Assembly: GCA_016929595.1 (NCBI GenBank)
Contig: JAFGIN010000059.1
Coordinates: forward strand, 1 to 34,409
From: Chitinispirillaceae bacterium
GTDB lineage: Bacteria; Fibrobacterota; Chitinivibrionia; Chitinivibrionales; Chitinispirillaceae
Direction: 5' to 3'
DNA length: 34,409 bases
The notes below the pieces were generated by a model that worked only from the letters and a program-made list of their open reading frames with translations, was not told the DNA's origin and searched no databases. This document shows, piece by piece, positions 17,957 through 26,867 of the stretch. The translations under genes were made by a program, and so were the position numbers. Numbering within the stretch: the stretch's first letter is position 1; each line of letters begins with the position of its first letter.

Positions 17957-18101
17957 CAAAAATCCTTAAATGTTGAATGCGCGTTGCACTTTAGACAAAA
18001 ATTAAATCATGGGATAGGTTTGATGGCTGATCACTTGAATATTTTTTCTTCTGGTATTCTCCCTCTTTGGTTAAAACTTCGGAGGACGGGCCAATTTTCG
18101 T

Positions 18102-19325
18102 TTATTTACCAGTAACAGCCACAACATCACACTTAACTGTAGCCGGAGTAGTAATGAAGAAAGCAGAGATGAGGTTGACTAAAGCTATGATAGCTCCGGC
18201 AAGAAAGACCGTTTGGTATCCCCATTTTGCCCAGAGCACGCCACCGGCAAGAGCGATTGAAATTGAAAAAATGTGATCCAGAGAAACAGCCATTGTCAGG
18301 GTGGGAGTGATATGCTCTTTTTTAACAACGATTTTCTTAAGGTAGGTAGATCTGGCCATGTTGACAGACATTAAAAGCTGGTCGGCGACAAAACAGATAC
18401 ATGCGACAATGAATGCCTGATTCCCGGGAAAAAGAGTTTTTGAAAAACCATAGCCAAAGCAGATAAAAATAAGTAGAAACGCTTCCATTGCAAGTACTTT
18501 TTTTTCACCGTAGATATCGATTGCTTTACCAAGCATGGGTTGAAATATAATGCCGGAGATACCTGCAATTGTCAAAAGTGTCGCGAGAACCGCTGTTGGT
18601 TGATGGAACTCTGTTACCAGGACCCAGGGGGCAAAGGTAAGAAAGATCTGTTTTCTGGTTCCGAATAAAATTGCCAGCCAGTAGTACAATCGGTACTCTT
18701 TATGCAGTTTCATATGACTCGATCGGGGCTGTGCACTTCCGGGGTGCATAAAGTAAAGGAAACACGCTGCGCACAGATAGACAAACGCTGCGATGCAGAA
18801 CGAGATTTTGAAATTAAAATGGAAATATTTGAACCCAAGGAAGATAAAAAAGCTGCCCGCAATTATGGAAAAATTTCGTATTGCGTTGAACTGGCCCAGC
18901 CGTTTTCCGGTTTCCCCCTCTTTTGCCAGCTCCATCGATATACTTGTATTGATTGGCATGAACAGATGCTGGCCAAGACTGAAAATGAACAGCCACACAA
19001 ACATCCAGTGGAAAGTCACCGAAAAAAATGCCATACAAACCAGCCCGATAGCTCCAAGAAGCAACGAAATCGCTGCCATTCTTCGTGAAGGTATAAAGAA
19101 CAGAAGTGCTGAGACTAAAATTATGAGTAATCCCCCCGATTCCCTTGGTAACTCGAGGAATGTACGGTAAAAACTGTTAAGACTGAATGTTGAGTCCAGA
19201 AAATTGTTGAAAATGGAGTTAAAAACGCTTTCAGAAAAAGCTGAAGCTGCAAGAGCAGAGATGAATAAAAGCATGTCTCTGTTGAGTGAAAAAATTTTCT
19301 TCTTAATTCTGTCGACCTGTTGCAT
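18102..19325 (-). CDS. Major facilitator superfamily transporter
   Basis: 407 residues with about 12 predicted membrane helices in two halves joined by a charged loop (around MHPGSAQPRSSHMKLHKEYR). MFS-like features include a charged inter-helix loop (FIPSRRMAA) in the first half and GKAIDIYGEKKVLAMEA in the second, which is the equivalent of the conserved loop 8-9 motif. The substrate cannot be told. It is a single gene on the minus strand, with 145 bp to oppA downstream and a long gene-free region upstream. Confidence 0.82.
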   Translation of the reverse strand: MQQVDRIKKKIFSLNRDMLLFISALAASAFSESVFNSIFNNFLDSTFSLNSFYRTFLELPRESGGLLIILVSALLFFIPSRRMAAISLLLGAIGLVCMAFFSVTFHWMFVWLFIFSLGQHLFMPINTSISMELAKEGETGKRLGQFNAIRNFSIIAGSFFIFLGFKYFHFNFKISFCIAAFVYLCAACFLYFMHPGSAQPRSSHMKLHKEYRLYYWLAILFGTRKQIFLTFAPWVLVTEFHQPTAVLATLLTIAGISGIIFQPMLGKAIDIYGEKKVLAMEAFLLIFICFGYGFSKTLFPGNQAFIVACICFVADQLLMSVNMARSTYLKKIVVKKEHITPTLTMAVSLDHIFSISIALAGGVLWAKWGYQTVFLAGAIIALVNLISAFFITTPATVKCDVVAVTGK

Positions 19326-19646
19326 ATAATTTCTTCAATTTTAATGTACTGATCCGCTGGTATTCACACTGGTTAAAGGTTTAATCATCAGGTGAACGGT
19401 GTACAATATAATTTTTGATACGCAGCAGGGTATCCAGAATTCAGGAGCCATCCCGAGCTTGGGAAGAATAAGAAAATAGGTTTCTGAAAAGCGGGACACT
19501 TTTTCAGCAGAAATCATTATTCAAACGGAATAACAGGTTCCCGGATACTTTTTATTCTGAATGCTCACTCCTTAGCAATTAATTTATGGGTATTCACCTC
19601 ACTGGTGTGACAATGCAAAATTCTCATATTACCTCACCTCCTCGAT

Positions 19647-19675
19647 CCCCCTCCCCATAAAAAATGGAGAGGGGG
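19647..19675. repeat. GC-rich palindromic repeat, copy A
   Basis: Arms CCCCCTCCCCAT (19647-19658) and ATGGAGAGGGGG (19664-19675) pair with one mismatch around an A5 loop. The core matches the inner part of the large palindrome at 31151-31218, so these are probably members of one dispersed repeat family. There is no T-run, so it is not an intrinsic terminator. Confidence 0.75.
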
Positions 19676-19799
19676 AAGAAAAACATTATTTCTGTACTGT
19701 GCCCAGCTACCTGAATTTCCAACAATGATTTTACTTTGGGGTAGTTCATAATAGTATTTTCCAGAGTGATTTGTAATACTGGCTGAATTGAGCCTGAAA

Positions 19800-19815
19800 A
19801 AATGATTAATCATTT
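19800..19815. promoter_or_regulatory. Perfect 16-bp AT-rich palindrome, possible operator
   Basis: AAATGATT followed directly by its reverse complement AATCATTT. It lies 136 bp upstream of the ychJ start, in a gene-free region. Dimeric repressors often bind such sites, but AT-rich palindromes also arise by chance. Confidence 0.25.
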
Positions 19816-19951
19816 AAGTTTAATCACTGCACATTGCTGGTTCATGTATAAAAATGTAATTTCCAGGAAAGTCTGTGGATCACAATTGCTGAATGACTGA
19901 TATGCAGCCGTTTTGGTCAGTGTACTGTTTATTCAAAAGGAGAAAGATGTT

Positions 19952-20449
19952 ATGGAACTTTGCCCGTGTGGCTCACAGCAATCGTATGATATTTGCTGCG
20001 AACCTATCATCACATTTAAAAACAAAGCTGCCACAGCCGAACAACTGATGCGTGGTCGGTATACTGCGTACGTTAAAGGCGCAGTGGATTTTATTCTTCA
20101 GACTACCCTTGAAGAAAAACGGAAAGAGTGTGATGAAAAGGCAATAAGAAGCTGGTCTCAAAATTCAGTGTGGCATGAACTGGTAGTCTTGGGTACCTCA
20201 AAAGGAACTACCGGAGATACTGAAGGAGTGGTAGAATTCACGGCTCATTTCACTGAAGGCGGTATTAAAAAAAATCTTCATGAAAAGGCTGTGTTCAAAA
20301 AAATTGATGATACATGGTTCTATGTTGATGGAGAGATCCAGAAGTCAAAACCATTTGTCCGGGCTGAAAATAAGCAATCCAGAAACGAGCCCTGTCCGTG
20401 CGGGAGTGGGAAAAAATATAAAAAGTGCTGTGGCGTTTTGAAGCATTGA
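19952..20449 (+). CDS. ychJ: YchJ-like protein with two SEC-C metal-binding motifs
   Basis: 165 residues from ATG 19952, which has AAGGAG upstream; a longer frame from 19913 is unlikely. The N-terminal zinc-binding SEC-C motif is [13 protein letters not shown] (4-16) and the C-terminal one is [14 protein letters not shown] (near 147-160). Between them lies the NTF2-like UPF0225 domain, with [17 protein letters not shown] and FTAHFTEGG. Length and layout match Escherichia coli YchJ. Function is not established for the family. Single gene on its strand. Confidence 0.9.
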   Translation: MELCPCGSQQSYDICCEPIITFKNKAATAEQLMRGRYTAYVKGAVDFILQTTLEEKRKECDEKAIRSWSQNSVWHELVVLGTSKGTTGDTEGVVEFTAHFTEGGIKKNLHEKAVFKKIDDTWFYVDGEIQKSKPFVRAENKQSRNEPCPCGSGKKYKKCCGVLKH

Positions 20450-20468
20450 AGAAATTGTGTGAACCGTT

Positions 20469-20637
20469 ATTAGTACTACAACGTTAACATTACTGTTCCG
20501 GTCGTCGAGCGGAGTCGAGACGACGCGTTTTAAGCAAATCACGCTTGTCATTTCAACCTTTCGACTTCGCTCAATGCACCGCTCCGCTCAATGACCTTTT
20601 TGATGCGATTCAGGTATTTTAACGTTGTAGGATTAGT
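20469..20637. mobile_element. MITE-like element with terminal inverted repeats and 6-bp duplication
   Basis: Terminal inverted repeats CTACAACGTTAA (20476-20487) and TTAACGTTGTAG (20619-20630) bound about 155 bp. One base outside each, the direct repeat ATTAGT occurs (20469-20474 and 20632-20637), as expected for a target-site duplication. The inside is palindromic: GTCGTC (20501-20506) pairs with GACGAC (20519-20524), and GAGCGGAGTCGA (20507-20518) pairs with TCGACTTCGCTC (20561-20572) with one mismatch. There is no coding capacity, so it would need a transposase in trans. It lies between convergent ychJ and the DUF2267 gene. Confidence 0.7.
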
Positions 20638-20677
20638 TCTAATAAAATTACAAAAAGAGTTTTAAGCTGGCACTAGT

Positions 20678-20704
20678 TGCTTGTCCTGTCTTACAGGACA
20701 AGCA
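20678..20704. terminator. Hairpin between convergent genes, possible bidirectional terminator
   Basis: A perfect 12-bp stem (20678-20689 with 20693-20704) and 3-base loop, containing CTTGTCCTGT and its complement. It sits just past the stop of the DUF2267 gene and downstream of ychJ. No T-run follows on either strand, so it may block or stabilise transcripts rather than act as a classic intrinsic terminator. Confidence 0.45.
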
Positions 20705-20709
20705 CGTTG

Positions 20710-21135
20710 CTATTTCCAGAGGCTGGAGAATTCTTTCGGAAGCATCCCTTTAACATCATCGATTTCGCCTTCAGTAATCTTTTTTTCCAGCAATCTGAAT
20801 ACTGCACGGGCAATCTGGTTGATACTTATCTGAGGGTCACCGTGATAGTTGTTGCTCATCCTGGTGAGGAAGTCATCAAGATGGCGGTCTGGTATCGGGG
20901 TCTTTGAGGGATCCCATTCATCATAGTAAATACCTTTTATCAAAAGAGGCAGCTGAGCTCCAAGATCAACTGCTTCATCAACAGTGAGCCTGTCACGCAG
21001 TGTGTGAAGTACCGCCCGAAGACCTGCATATGCAATTCTTCTGCTGTCAACGTTTAAATCGATCATAATTTCTTTGAGCCAGATATCAGCTTTCTGTACT
21101 GTAGTGTCAAATGTTTCAAGACCTGTCCAGGTCAT
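20710..21135 (-). CDS. DUF2267 family protein
   Basis: 141 residues, the normal size for DUF2267, an uncharacterised all-helical soluble family. Recognisable parts are the repeated helical pattern AYAGLRAVLHTLRDRLTVDEAVDLGAQLP (about 35-63), followed by the family's LLIKGIYYDEW segment and a second similar half with ISINQIARAVFRLLEKKI. An AGGGGG-type site precedes the ATG. It lies 40 bp downstream of the DHH phosphoesterase gene on the same strand, so it may share its transcript. Confidence 0.88.
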   Translation of the reverse strand: MTWTGLETFDTTVQKADIWLKEIMIDLNVDSRRIAYAGLRAVLHTLRDRLTVDEAVDLGAQLPLLIKGIYYDEWDPSKTPIPDRHLDDFLTRMSNNYHGDPQISINQIARAVFRLLEKKITEGEIDDVKGMLPKEFSSLWK

Positions 21136-21175
21136 TGCTGCCCCCTTTAAAAATGGTTCCTTCTATGCAGCTGCA

Positions 21176-22312
21176 TCAGCGACTCTCAGAAATGTTCAGT
21201 TGTAATGATACTGTGTCATTCAATAACATTTGTGAAAACTCACCAGCAGCGAAAGTATTATTTCCATATAAATCAAAGCACACATTCTCACGTTTTTTGT
21301 TGGTTATTCTTTTTTTATCTATCATTAATACTCCCAGAAGATTGTTAGCACAGGATAGAATGTGTTTTTGCAATTTTTTGCTTTTTCTGACAACACATCC
21401 GGCAGCATTGAGATGTCCACCGCCGCCAAATGTTTCAGCCAGATGCGCCACATTAAGCCCGTTTTTCGATCTGAAACTTATCCGCCATTTTTTATCTTTT
21501 GTCTCTCTGAACAGTATGGCGATTTCCACACCTTGAATAGATTGCATTCTTTCCGGCACAGGATCTGCATCAGCGTCTGTTGACCCTGTTTTTTCAAAAT
21601 CTTTCGTGTTGAGTTCGGTCCACACCAGCGCACCATCAGCAACAAATTTACATTTTGATAATGATATGCCTGTCAATGCTGCAGTCGCACGGGAGGTCTT
21701 CCAGTAAACAGTTTCACTCAATTCTTTCATATCGATACCTGTCTTGAGCAGTTCGGCACAGATCTCAAAGGTTCGTGAATGTATACCTGGTAAACGGAAT
21801 GAGTTTGTTTCAACGATTATTGAAGTTAGAATGCAGCGGGCAATTTCTCCAGTGATTGGTATGTCCATACATTCAAGTAATTCATATACCAGTTCGCCGG
21901 CGGACGCGACCTCTGTATCTACAATAGATTGACGGGCAAATGATACGCGGCTTCTATGGTGATCTATCTCAATAGTCTCTTCTGCCAGATCAAAAAAATG
22001 TGCTGCACTTCCAAGCATCTCTCTGGAACCACAATCAACAGCGACTGCACAATCAACTCTGAATGGAAATTTTTTTGCAATACGGGATGCTCCGTATAAT
22101 CCCTTGTATCTTTCCGGTACAGGATCATCACAAAGAAGATAGACATTTTTACCAAGGAACTCCAGCCCTGCACCGAGAGCCAGAATCGAACCGATCGAAT
22201 CACCATCAGGATTTCTATGTCCCGCTATGGCAATGTTTTCCGAATTCATCAGTATATCTTTAACCTGACTTACACCTTGTAAGATCCAGAATGGTTCATT
22301 CATTGTGTGCAT
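21176..22312 (-). CDS. DHH-family phosphoesterase (NrnA-like)
   Basis: 378 residues. Manganese-dependent phosphoesterases of this type degrade short RNA (nano-RNA) or phosphoadenosine phosphate, or cyclic dinucleotides and their linear products. Metal-binding motifs are GHRNPDGDS (31-39; H32, D36, D38), VDCGS with D93, and the namesake DHH at 117-119, with D132 in VDTEVASAG. The DHHA1 substrate domain has FGGGGHLNAAG (295-305). About 50 residues follow DHHA1, ending in a polar segment with no recognisable motif. AGGA precedes ATG 22312; ATG 22303 is an alternative. Specificity among NrnA-like activities cannot be fixed by reading. Confidence 0.9.
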   Translation of the reverse strand: MHTMNEPFWILQGVSQVKDILMNSENIAIAGHRNPDGDSIGSILALGAGLEFLGKNVYLLCDDPVPERYKGLYGASRIAKKFPFRVDCAVAVDCGSREMLGSAAHFFDLAEETIEIDHHRSRVSFARQSIVDTEVASAGELVYELLECMDIPITGEIARCILTSIIVETNSFRLPGIHSRTFEICAELLKTGIDMKELSETVYWKTSRATAALTGISLSKCKFVADGALVWTELNTKDFEKTGSTDADADPVPERMQSIQGVEIAILFRETKDKKWRISFRSKNGLNVAHLAETFGGGGHLNAAGCVVRKSKKLQKHILSCANNLLGVLMIDKKRITNKKRENVCFDLYGNNTFAAGEFSQMLLNDTVSLQLNISESR

Positions 22313-22528
22313 CAGCAGGTCCTTTTTTATTTAACGAACAATTTCCGTATTGTATAAGCAATGGAAGCAAGTGAAGTGCCGGAATTTTACTCGTTAAATA
22401 ACAGAATTTTAACAATTTTACCAAAAAAAGCAGGTACTCTCTGTTGAAATTGGAGTTATTTTTCTCACTATTGGAAAACCGTACGTAACATCCTGAAAAT
22501 ATGAACACTCATAAGGAACACACCTGCT
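22313..22528. other. Divergent intergenic region between DHH and AmpG-like genes
   Basis: 216 bp that must carry both promoters. A TATACAAT-like box on the minus strand, about 55 bp upstream of the DHH start, is a possible -10 without a convincing -35. On the plus strand an ATG at 22501 opens a 12-codon frame ending at 22539, overlapping the TTG start at 22529. Confidence 0.35.
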
Positions 22529-24073
22529 TTGAACACTGAAAACAACAATAAAAATACAAATACAAATACAACCTTATTTTCACATCCGCTGATCTGGTGC
22601 TTTACGACCTATTTTACTGAGGGATTTCCCTACTCGATTATAAGAACTGTGTCATCATTCTATTTCAGAACTATGAATGTAAGTCTGGAATCGATCGGGC
22701 TGACATCGTTTTTCGGACTTCCATGGATCCTGAAATTTTTATGGGCACCACACATTGACCGTTTTTTAACGAAAAGGGTGTGGCTTATTGTGATGCAGGT
22801 GTCAATAGCAATTCTCTTTCTTCTCTGCGCGGCTCTGGTACCTTTTCCCTGGGGAGTTAAAGCGGTGGCCATACTATTTATGGTTGGAGCAGTGTTTGCC
22901 GCGACGCATGATGTTGCTATTGATGGATACTATCTTGTTTCTCTTGATAACGAAAAGCAGAGCCGCTATGTTGGCTACAGGGTTCTGGCGTACCGATGTG
23001 CTCTCATGATGGGAAGCGGAGCGATTGCATCAATCGGAGCACTTAAGGGGTGGGGGTGGCAGCTGGCATTCGCGGCAGCAGGTGGTCTTCTACTTCTGTT
23101 TGCATTTTACCACCTGTTTTTTTTACCACGCAGTCAGCAGTCGCAGTACTCATTTCGTGCACTCATTGCATCATTGGTAACACCTGGATCAATTACCGGA
23201 ATACTCGTCGCCGGGTGCGCCGTGACAGTACTCTACATATCAGTTAACTCGCCACAGTATCTTGCACTTAAGGAACGTTCTGCTTTTTTCAGGCAACTTG
23301 GGTTTCCGATGTGGATAAACATTGTTCTGTTCGGGGTACTGGTGAGTGCCGCTCTCATGAGAAAACAGATATCATCATACATTGTAAAAAAGAGCGGTGC
23401 ATTTTACGCACGTGCGTTTATAACATTCATGGAGCAGGATCGTATCGGTTTACTGCTGGCTTTTATCATCTTTCTAAGAACCGGAGAACTTCTTCTCAGT
23501 AACATGACATCTTCATTTGTGGTTGATTTAGGAATAAAAGAACATTTCGGATGGATCACCGCCGTAGTCGGGCTTCCGGCATCAATCGCAGGTGCACTGC
23601 TTGGTGGTTACTGCATTTCGCGTTTGTCGTTAAAAACCACGATGATACCTTTTCTGCTGCTTCAGAATGGCACAAACCTGATCTACATGTGGCTTGCTTT
23701 CCACCTGCAGCATTATATCAGTGTCAATACTGCATCTGTAAGCCCTGAATTTATTGGAACGTTAAATATAACATTTGTGGCTGTTGTCCACGGATTTGAT
23801 CAATTTGCCGGAGGTCTTGGCACATCGGTACTGATAACTTTTCTTATGCTTATATGTAAAGGTGAGTTCAAAGCGGCACATTACGCGATCGGATCCGGCC
23901 TGATGAATCTGACCGGTTTGTTTGCCGGTACACTGAGCGGAATTATAGCCGCAAAGCTTGGCTACGGATGGTTTTTTGGGGTCAGCTTTGTCGCATCAAT
24001 ACCGGGAATGGCGCTTGCGATTCCTCTGTTGCCACTATTGGGAGAGGCTTCGAAGGGCGAAAAGACCGCATAG
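22529..24073 (+). CDS. AmpG-like MFS transporter
   Basis: 514 residues starting at TTG 22529; AAGGA lies upstream, and the next in-frame ATG would remove most of the first helix. About 12-14 membrane helices. The motif PWILKFLWAPHID (65-77) and the helix AATHDVAIDGYYL (125-137) match the AmpG/PAT branch of the MFS, whose best-known member imports muropeptides from the periplasm during cell-wall recycling. No beta-lactamase or amidase gene is nearby, so muropeptide transport is inferred from family only; the branch also includes acetyl-CoA and siderophore carriers. Confidence 0.82.
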   Translation: MNTENNNKNTNTNTTLFSHPLIWCFTTYFTEGFPYSIIRTVSSFYFRTMNVSLESIGLTSFFGLPWILKFLWAPHIDRFLTKRVWLIVMQVSIAILFLLCAALVPFPWGVKAVAILFMVGAVFAATHDVAIDGYYLVSLDNEKQSRYVGYRVLAYRCALMMGSGAIASIGALKGWGWQLAFAAAGGLLLLFAFYHLFFLPRSQQSQYSFRALIASLVTPGSITGILVAGCAVTVLYISVNSPQYLALKERSAFFRQLGFPMWINIVLFGVLVSAALMRKQISSYIVKKSGAFYARAFITFMEQDRIGLLLAFIIFLRTGELLLSNMTSSFVVDLGIKEHFGWITAVVGLPASIAGALLGGYCISRLSLKTTMIPFLLLQNGTNLIYMWLAFHLQHYISVNTASVSPEFIGTLNITFVAVVHGFDQFAGGLGTSVLITFLMLICKGEFKAAHYAIGSGLMNLTGLFAGTLSGIIAAKLGYGWFFGVSFVASIPGMALAIPLLPLLGEASKGEKTA

Positions 24074-24135
24074 ATTAATTTATCGGCAACTAAATAGACA
24101 TTGGTGAAAATGGTGCTGGACGTGGATATATTCTA

Positions 24136-24174
24136 CCCCAGCCCTTCTCTTACCAGCCTGTTTGAGAAGTGGGG
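24136..24174. repeat. Imperfect palindrome downstream of the AmpG-like gene
   Basis: CCCCA (24136-24140) plus CTTCTC (24144-24149) pair with GAGAAG (24164-24169) plus TGGGG (24170-24174); a 3-base bulge lies in the left arm and the loop is 14 bases. C-rich left and G-rich right arms recall the palindromes at 19647 and 31151, so it may be a decayed copy. The rest of 24074-24334 shows nothing recognisable. Confidence 0.4.
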
Positions 24175-24334
24175 AGAAAATGTTGATGCAAAAAAGTGCT
24201 TTCCTGTAAAATCTAAATTGAATTAAATGGGTGATAGGGTAATCTCCTCTCGGAGAAAATTTGAATTGCCTGCCACGTTTTCGTATATTTCTATTTTCAG
24301 TAAGTAGTAATTTCACGTTCATCCAGGGATTTTA

Positions 24335-25984
24335 ATGCGACGAACTGCTCTGTTTTTCCTGTTAGGGACTGCGCTTGTTGTTTCAGTGTGTACTCCACCG
24401 CCGGTATCGAAAGGGGAGGCTGGTAAGGCTGTATCACCAATTATTAAAAAAGGCGATACGACGACCTATTCAATTGAATTTTATAATCAATCCGAAAAGA
24501 GTCGTTTTCTGCATTCATTCAAAGAATTTATGAATACGTACCCTTTTTCTGCAATGGCTGCTGACAGTACCTATAGTCTCATTCGAATTAAGATACTGCA
24601 CGATGAAGCAATGCCACAGGGTGATTCTATTACTTCGGTTCAGAGGGGATTTTTCTTTGAAGACAACATTGACGGTGGAATAGAACTGGCCGATAATGAG
24701 CTGCTGCCAGCTACTGATTCTGTGATGCAATTCCCTTTTTCACCATGGGACACCATAGTTCCTCCGCTTGGAGGTGTGTTACGTCTCTATTCACCACGAG
24801 CCGCATTTGACCAGACGATATTGCCGCTGGTGCTGCTCAAGGGGGATACCGTTTTTTCAGATACATCGTATTTTTCGTTGGCAGATACCTCACCGGTAAA
24901 GGTAACCATTCGTCTGAAAGACAGAATTGTAAATGGCAGAAAAAGAGCGATAAGTGCGCTCGATCTGATTCAGCAATGGACCTCTTTTGTTAAGGAAAAT
25001 CCGGCGCAGGGTCAGGCGATGTTTCGCGGTGTTCAGGGCTTGATTGATTTTATCAACGGCAGGGAAGCGTTAATCCGTGGTTTTAATGCACCCGATCAGC
25101 GTACCGTCCAACTTCGTTATGATACTCCGCAGCAACATGCAGTTGAGAGATTGAAAACACCGCTGATCATGGTTCCAAAACTGTTGCTGGGAAATTATTA
25201 TGAAGGTATGGTTTCAGGAGAGACGGTATTGTTGCCTAACACCGAAACCTTCGGTACCCGAAAGGCGTTTCTTGATAAAATTATACTGAAAACAGGTGGG
25301 GATCCAAATCCTGTTTTGTCGTTTTCACTAAACAAGTATGATGCGCTTCTTCTTAATGCACTCAATGATATTAACTATGTACGCTCAACACTTTCTATGA
25401 AAGCGGACCTCTATAAAGTCGGCTCAGACCGGTATTTTATCTCGTGCCGGATACCGGATCAGCAGTTGAGAAAAATGGTACGATCAATTGTCAATGCTGA
25501 ATTGTTACTTAAAAATTATCTCAAAGTTGAAGGTGAAGTGATAAAAGCGGTTGGATCTGATACAATTGTTCTGGAGAACATGCCTGTTCTTCCACCGCAG
25601 AACACCAAAGGGTTTGGTGCGGTAAAAATACTTTTCAGAAAAGATGATCAGGTCTCAAAGAGCATTGCGGAGAAACTCATGGCAGACTGTTCGGCAAAGG
25701 GTATTTCAGCGGCCCTTGATGGTAGGGATCCATCAGGGTACGAACGAGGACTTGTATCTGGAGAGTATGATTGCGCTGTAGGATGGGTCAGCCATTCGGT
25801 TGTATCTAACAATAATGAAAAGCTGCAGCTTGCATCTATGTGGTTTGATAACGAAACTGATGAAATGCTGCGGATTACAGGGCTGCGGGAAATACCACTC
25901 TTCTCTGTAAATACATACCTGTGCTGTAGAAAAAATGTACGATTGTACAGGGATGAACTTGAAGGCGTTTATTTAACAAAGTGA
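24335..25984 (+). CDS. Divergent solute-binding family 5-like lipoprotein
   Basis: 549 residues with an N-terminal export signal and Cys19 in VVSVC. The -1 valine is unusual for a lipobox, so lipid attachment is uncertain. From about residue 180 the order of motifs follows family-5 binding proteins: VTIRLKDRIVNGRKRAISALDLIQQW resembles the family's signature region, then FNAPDQRTVQLRYDTPQ, and late on SGEYDCAVGWVSHS. Similarity is weak and the N-terminal 150 residues have no match I know. There is no permease or ATPase gene beside it. AGGGA precedes the ATG. It may feed a distant importer or act as a sensor. The PstS-like gene follows after 37 bp. Confidence 0.6.
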   Translation: MRRTALFFLLGTALVVSVCTPPPVSKGEAGKAVSPIIKKGDTTTYSIEFYNQSEKSRFLHSFKEFMNTYPFSAMAADSTYSLIRIKILHDEAMPQGDSITSVQRGFFFEDNIDGGIELADNELLPATDSVMQFPFSPWDTIVPPLGGVLRLYSPRAAFDQTILPLVLLKGDTVFSDTSYFSLADTSPVKVTIRLKDRIVNGRKRAISALDLIQQWTSFVKENPAQGQAMFRGVQGLIDFINGREALIRGFNAPDQRTVQLRYDTPQQHAVERLKTPLIMVPKLLLGNYYEGMVSGETVLLPNTETFGTRKAFLDKIILKTGGDPNPVLSFSLNKYDALLLNALNDINYVRSTLSMKADLYKVGSDRYFISCRIPDQQLRKMVRSIVNAELLLKNYLKVEGEVIKAVGSDTIVLENMPVLPPQNTKGFGAVKILFRKDDQVSKSIAEKLMADCSAKGISAALDGRDPSGYERGLVSGEYDCAVGWVSHSVVSNNNEKLQLASMWFDNETDEMLRITGLREIPLFSVNTYLCCRKNVRLYRDELEGVYLTK

Positions 25985-26021
25985 TAATGAAGTCCGGTAA
26001 TTTGCGATCTCAGGAGGCGCT

Positions 26022-26867
26022 ATGAATTGTTCTGCAAAAATGGTTTTTGCATCGCTTACGTTGTGTGGTGTGTTGTTTTCATCGGGCTGTGGAAAGAAAG
26101 AAGTACCGTCAATTCGTATTTATGGGTCAACGACTCTCGAACCGTTTATGTCGGCTGCTGTGAAAGCATATCAGAAAAAACGAGATGTTACATTTGATAT
26201 TAAGGCAATAGGTTCCAGAGATGGAATTGACTCACTGATCAGTGGATCCTGTGATATGGCGATGTCTTCGATGGAGATTTCATCCGATCTGATTGAACAA
26301 GAGAAAAAAAAAGGTGTTTCTCTGAAACCGTTTCTTCTGGGGTATGATGCAATTATACCAATAGTAAATCCAAAGAATCTGGTTTCCGATATCAGCTATC
26401 AGCAGCTTCTTGATATTTACAGGGGTGTCATTAAAAACTGGTCGGTTCTGGGTGGAAAGGATACTGCTATCGATGTCGTAGAACGTACTGATGCATCAGG
26501 GACTCATTTTATCTGGCACAAAGACGTTGTTCCACCAGGGACGGTATCTGATCATTTTACAACAAGGGAGTCAAACAGTGCGTTAACCGGATATGTAGCA
26601 GACCATAGTAATGCTATTGGCTACACAAGTGCAGTTTTTGTGAATCCGGAGTTGAAGGCATTACATATCGATGGGATCTCTATTGCAGAAAATGATTCAC
26701 TTTTGTCACAGTATCATCTGAAGCGTCAGTTGTTACTCTATGTTAATGAAGACGAAATGGATGGAGAACTGCGCAGTTTCCTGACATTCCTTATTTTCGA
26801 CGAGCAGGGTAGAAAACTGCTGAAAGAATCGGGGTTCTTTACTAATTATGCCCATGGTTCATTGTAG
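26022..26867 (+). CDS. PstS-like phosphate-binding lipoprotein
   Basis: 281 residues behind AGGAGG. A lipoprotein signal ends at Cys23 (FSSGC). The PstS-type anion-binding loop appears as YGSTTLEPF (34-42) and the second as ERTDASGTHFIW (154-165), where classic PstS has DGSGT. GSRDGIDSLISGSCDMAMSS also fits the family. Such proteins bind phosphate or a similar anion in the periplasm. No pstC, pstA, pstB or phoU gene is adjacent, so it may serve a distant Pst system or have a sensory or structural role. It ends one base into the next gene's start codon. Confidence 0.85.
   Translation: MNCSAKMVFASLTLCGVLFSSGCGKKEVPSIRIYGSTTLEPFMSAAVKAYQKKRDVTFDIKAIGSRDGIDSLISGSCDMAMSSMEISSDLIEQEKKKGVSLKPFLLGYDAIIPIVNPKNLVSDISYQQLLDIYRGVIKNWSVLGGKDTAIDVVERTDASGTHFIWHKDVVPPGTVSDHFTTRESNSALTGYVADHSNAIGYTSAVFVNPELKALHIDGISIAENDSLLSQYHLKRQLLLYVNEDEMDGELRSFLTFLIFDEQGRKLLKESGFFTNYAHGSL

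Larger units (their letters stand above)
19326..19951. other. 626-bp gene-free region with two palindromes
   Basis: No credible reading frame, tRNA or known RNA is visible. It holds a GC-rich palindrome at 19647-19675 and a perfect 16-bp palindrome at 19800-19815, listed separately. It must contain the promoters of the divergent MFS gene (-) and ychJ (+), but none stands out. Confidence 0.6.

Noticed and set aside
20669-20681. Possible sigma54 promoter (TGGCAC followed by TTGCT)
   Set aside because: The GG and GC elements are only 8 bases apart, where sigma54 needs 10, and it lies in a region where no plus-strand gene follows.
24136-24174. Intrinsic terminator of the AmpG-like gene
   Set aside because: The hairpin is bulged and followed by AGAAAATG rather than a T-run; it is better explained as a decayed palindromic repeat.
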